Assembly: GCA_949318235.1 (NCBI GenBank)
Contig: OX439132.1
Location: forward strand, 10,843,254 to 10,907,253
DNA length: 64,000 bases
From: Ecdyonurus torrentis
Taxonomy: Eukaryota > Arthropoda > Insecta > Ephemeroptera > Heptageniidae
Direction of reading: 5' to 3'
Each line of letters starts with the position of its first letter. The stretch's first letter is position 1. The position numbers were made by a program, and so were the translations under genes. Positions 1-64,000 of the stretch are shown here, one piece after another. The notes beneath the pieces are model-generated. The model was given only the letters and a program-made list of their open reading frames with translations, had not been told where the DNA came from and ran no database searches.

Positions 1-220
1 ATCAAAGTATACACAATTTTGTTTTATTGATTTTAAAGATGATACAAGGTTATTATCTGTTTATTGTGCAACTGTAGTATAATCATCATCAAAATAAATA
101 ATAATGAAACAAAAAAAGTAAAGGTTATTTATACACTTTAAACAAACAGTAATAATATGACATTAATGACTTTTTATATATATACTGTATATAAAAAAAT
201 TGCATGAATTGCTTGCTTAC
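1..220 (-). other. Partial intron after exon G
   Basis: AT-rich intronic sequence after the GTAAGC donor of the DH exon. No coding signal is visible. Confidence 0.7.
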
Positions 221-62201
<61,981 letters not shown>

Positions 62202-64000
62202 CTAGAAACAAAAACAATTAAACATCAGAATCCATACCACTTATGTAAAGAAAAAAAAATATTAAAGATCTGTATAAAATATTAAACCTATATAGTAAAT
62301 CAGAAGAGATTAAATGATATTTATATAGAAAGTTATGCTATATACTGCAACATTGTAATATAATATACTTAAATAATATATTAAACGTAATAATGTAATT
62401 ATTTATAAGATGATTATATAAAAAGGGGAGTTGCTAGTTTTAATAAATATCAATGTCGAAGAGTATGTCTGCTGTCATGTGTTTTTATAATTATAATAAA
62501 TTGATGTACAGCTTTATGATACTATCACTATTTTTCAATGAGAGAGTTGTAAATATTTTTATATGTCATTTTATTGCTCTAGTAAGTAGACTTTTTTTAT
62601 TATTATTCATGTGAAGATAAGTACCTTTTTTTTCTGTGTCGCTTTTAACTTCTCTGACACTATACCCATTAAAATAATGACAAACTGAAGAGATTTTATA
62701 TATGATATACACAATAGTAAATGTAAATCTGATTCTTTTATAACAAAGACTTAGAAGAAAGATAAAAACAATTTTAAAACACACTAATTTCACTTAATTA
62801 AAACAACAACATCAAAAAAATATTAATTATGAGTTAAATTAAATAATAAAAACTGCAACAAAAGTGCTCACACATTGAGCATCATTCATTCACTCACGCA
62901 CAAAAAGGTACATTACACCCACATACGCGACACGAACGTCTAAAGTATAGCACGGTTTTAGTCTGACTGCGCGAGAAATAAAACCACGGTGGTGTAGTAT
63001 ACTGGCGGCACAGGAAGTTGGCTAAGCTCCCAAGTCTCACAGACACACCGCTGCTTTGGCTCCCACACACTCCATATCCATACACATAAGGTATACGTGG
63101 AGAGGAAGGAAGACAGGTCAAACTTACATACAGCTGACTTTTCATACGGGGGATGATTTTTACTCACGTGGAGAACCACATGTTCATTTACATAACGGGG
63201 ATTTTTTTTTCACTCTCACTGTCTAGCTATTATACCTACCTGATGATTTATCATCAGCTAATATGTTCCACTTTTTTTTTTTTTTTTTTTTTTTTTGGTT
63301 CCTTTTAGTTTGAAAAAATTCCATGTTATTTTAGGAATTGGAGATTTTAACTCTTACATTCTAATTATAGTTATCGTTAATCTTTGTTTTTGTTTGAAGA
63401 GCAAGAAGCTGCAGCAATATGTTATGCCTAAAAATGGATTTTATGAGTTGAAATGAAATCCCCTTGTGCTTGATCTCATTGCTTTTACCCCCCCCCCCCC
63501 AAATATATTGATTATTTGAGATTTGCAATATTTTTCTAGCGCAAAAATAAATTATGTGCAGTATACCGTGCTCCATACGCCGTCAAAGTCACAGAAGAAA
63601 GGGATTTTAAAACGGTAATTTTGATGCAAATATACTTAAATCTGCTCACAAAAGGATTTGTTAGTAAAATATTCTCACATGAATAGACAAAGCAAAAACT
63701 GCAGTTATGCGAAGCAGAAGCAGGGGATACCTACATGGTGGTCGCGGATATTGACAAACAAGTACACTGCGGCGCATGCATAAGGTATAAGCATACATGC
63801 TGTCAATCAGCCCTCTGCATATTTGTCAAACATTACCATAAGAAAGTTATATTATACAAAGATTTACATATATTTATAGTCATAATGTTATTGCAAAGAA
63901 AATAATTTTTTTTTACAATGTAATATCTCAAGGCAACTTATTCAATAGTGTTATATAAAATTTCAATTTATAGATGTTGTGCGTAAGTGACAAGAAATTT
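62202..64000 (-). other. Partial intron upstream of exon A
   Basis: Intronic sequence before the acceptor of exon A. It is AT-rich except for a GC-richer islet at 62880-63180 with CACGTG (63165-63170), CAGCTG and several CpGs. It also holds T25 (63272-63296) and C13 (63488-63500). The islet may be a regulatory region or an alternative first exon; no open frame there is convincing, because several frames are open at once. Confidence 0.6.

Noticed and set aside
62894..63179. Two overlapping minus-strand frames (83 and 73 codons)
   Set aside because: Several frames are open at once because the islet is GC-richer. No acceptor or donor of correct phase joins exon A, which needs a phase-2 donor upstream.

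Overview
The window is AT-rich (roughly 20-25% GC by eye) animal DNA with spliceosomal introns, many poly-A/T runs and GA or AAAT microsatellites. Nothing prokaryotic is present. It is most likely from an arthropod, probably an insect with an AT-rich genome. A more precise placement is inference and I do not make one.

One gene can be firmly supported. It lies on the minus strand and enters and leaves the window as a partial gene. Seven coding exons (62201-62063, 38045-37923, 3853-3656, 3074-2880, 2004-1406, 714-580, 296-221) join in frame with consensus GT..AG borders. They give about 488 residues: a spectrin-repeat-like helical region, a Ser/Cys-rich linker, and the first residues of a Dbl-homology (DH) domain. 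This is the architecture of the puratrophin-1-like (PLEKHG4 family) Rho guanine nucleotide exchange factors. The upstream part (usually CRAL-TRIO/SEC14) and the rest of the DH-PH module lie outside the window.

The layout is unusual. Five exons sit within 3.9 kb at the left end. The others are separated by introns of 34,069 and 24,017 bases, which make up about 90% of the window. Inside the 34-kb intron is a convincing alternative first exon (22403-22215, minus): an initiator and a correctly spaced DPE, a 111-base leader, an ATG in good context, 63 codons and a phase-0 donor. It would join the phase-0 acceptor at 3853 and give a short RhoGEF isoform without the N-terminal region.

The two giant introns also carry a nonautonomous hAT-type MITE with perfect 8-bp target-site duplications (56435-57082), a diverged family of GCATAA-rich repeats (31.65-33.2 kb and 37.24-37.41 kb), microsatellites, and a series of short GC-richer islets in the AT desert. 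Several islets have open frames and splice-like borders on the host strand. Others hold clustered transcription-factor-like sites (CACGTG, RFX X-boxes, TTGCGCAA palindromes, an ETS site). They are candidates for alternative exons, promoters or enhancers. No tRNA, rRNA, CRISPR array, virus or bacterial gene was seen.
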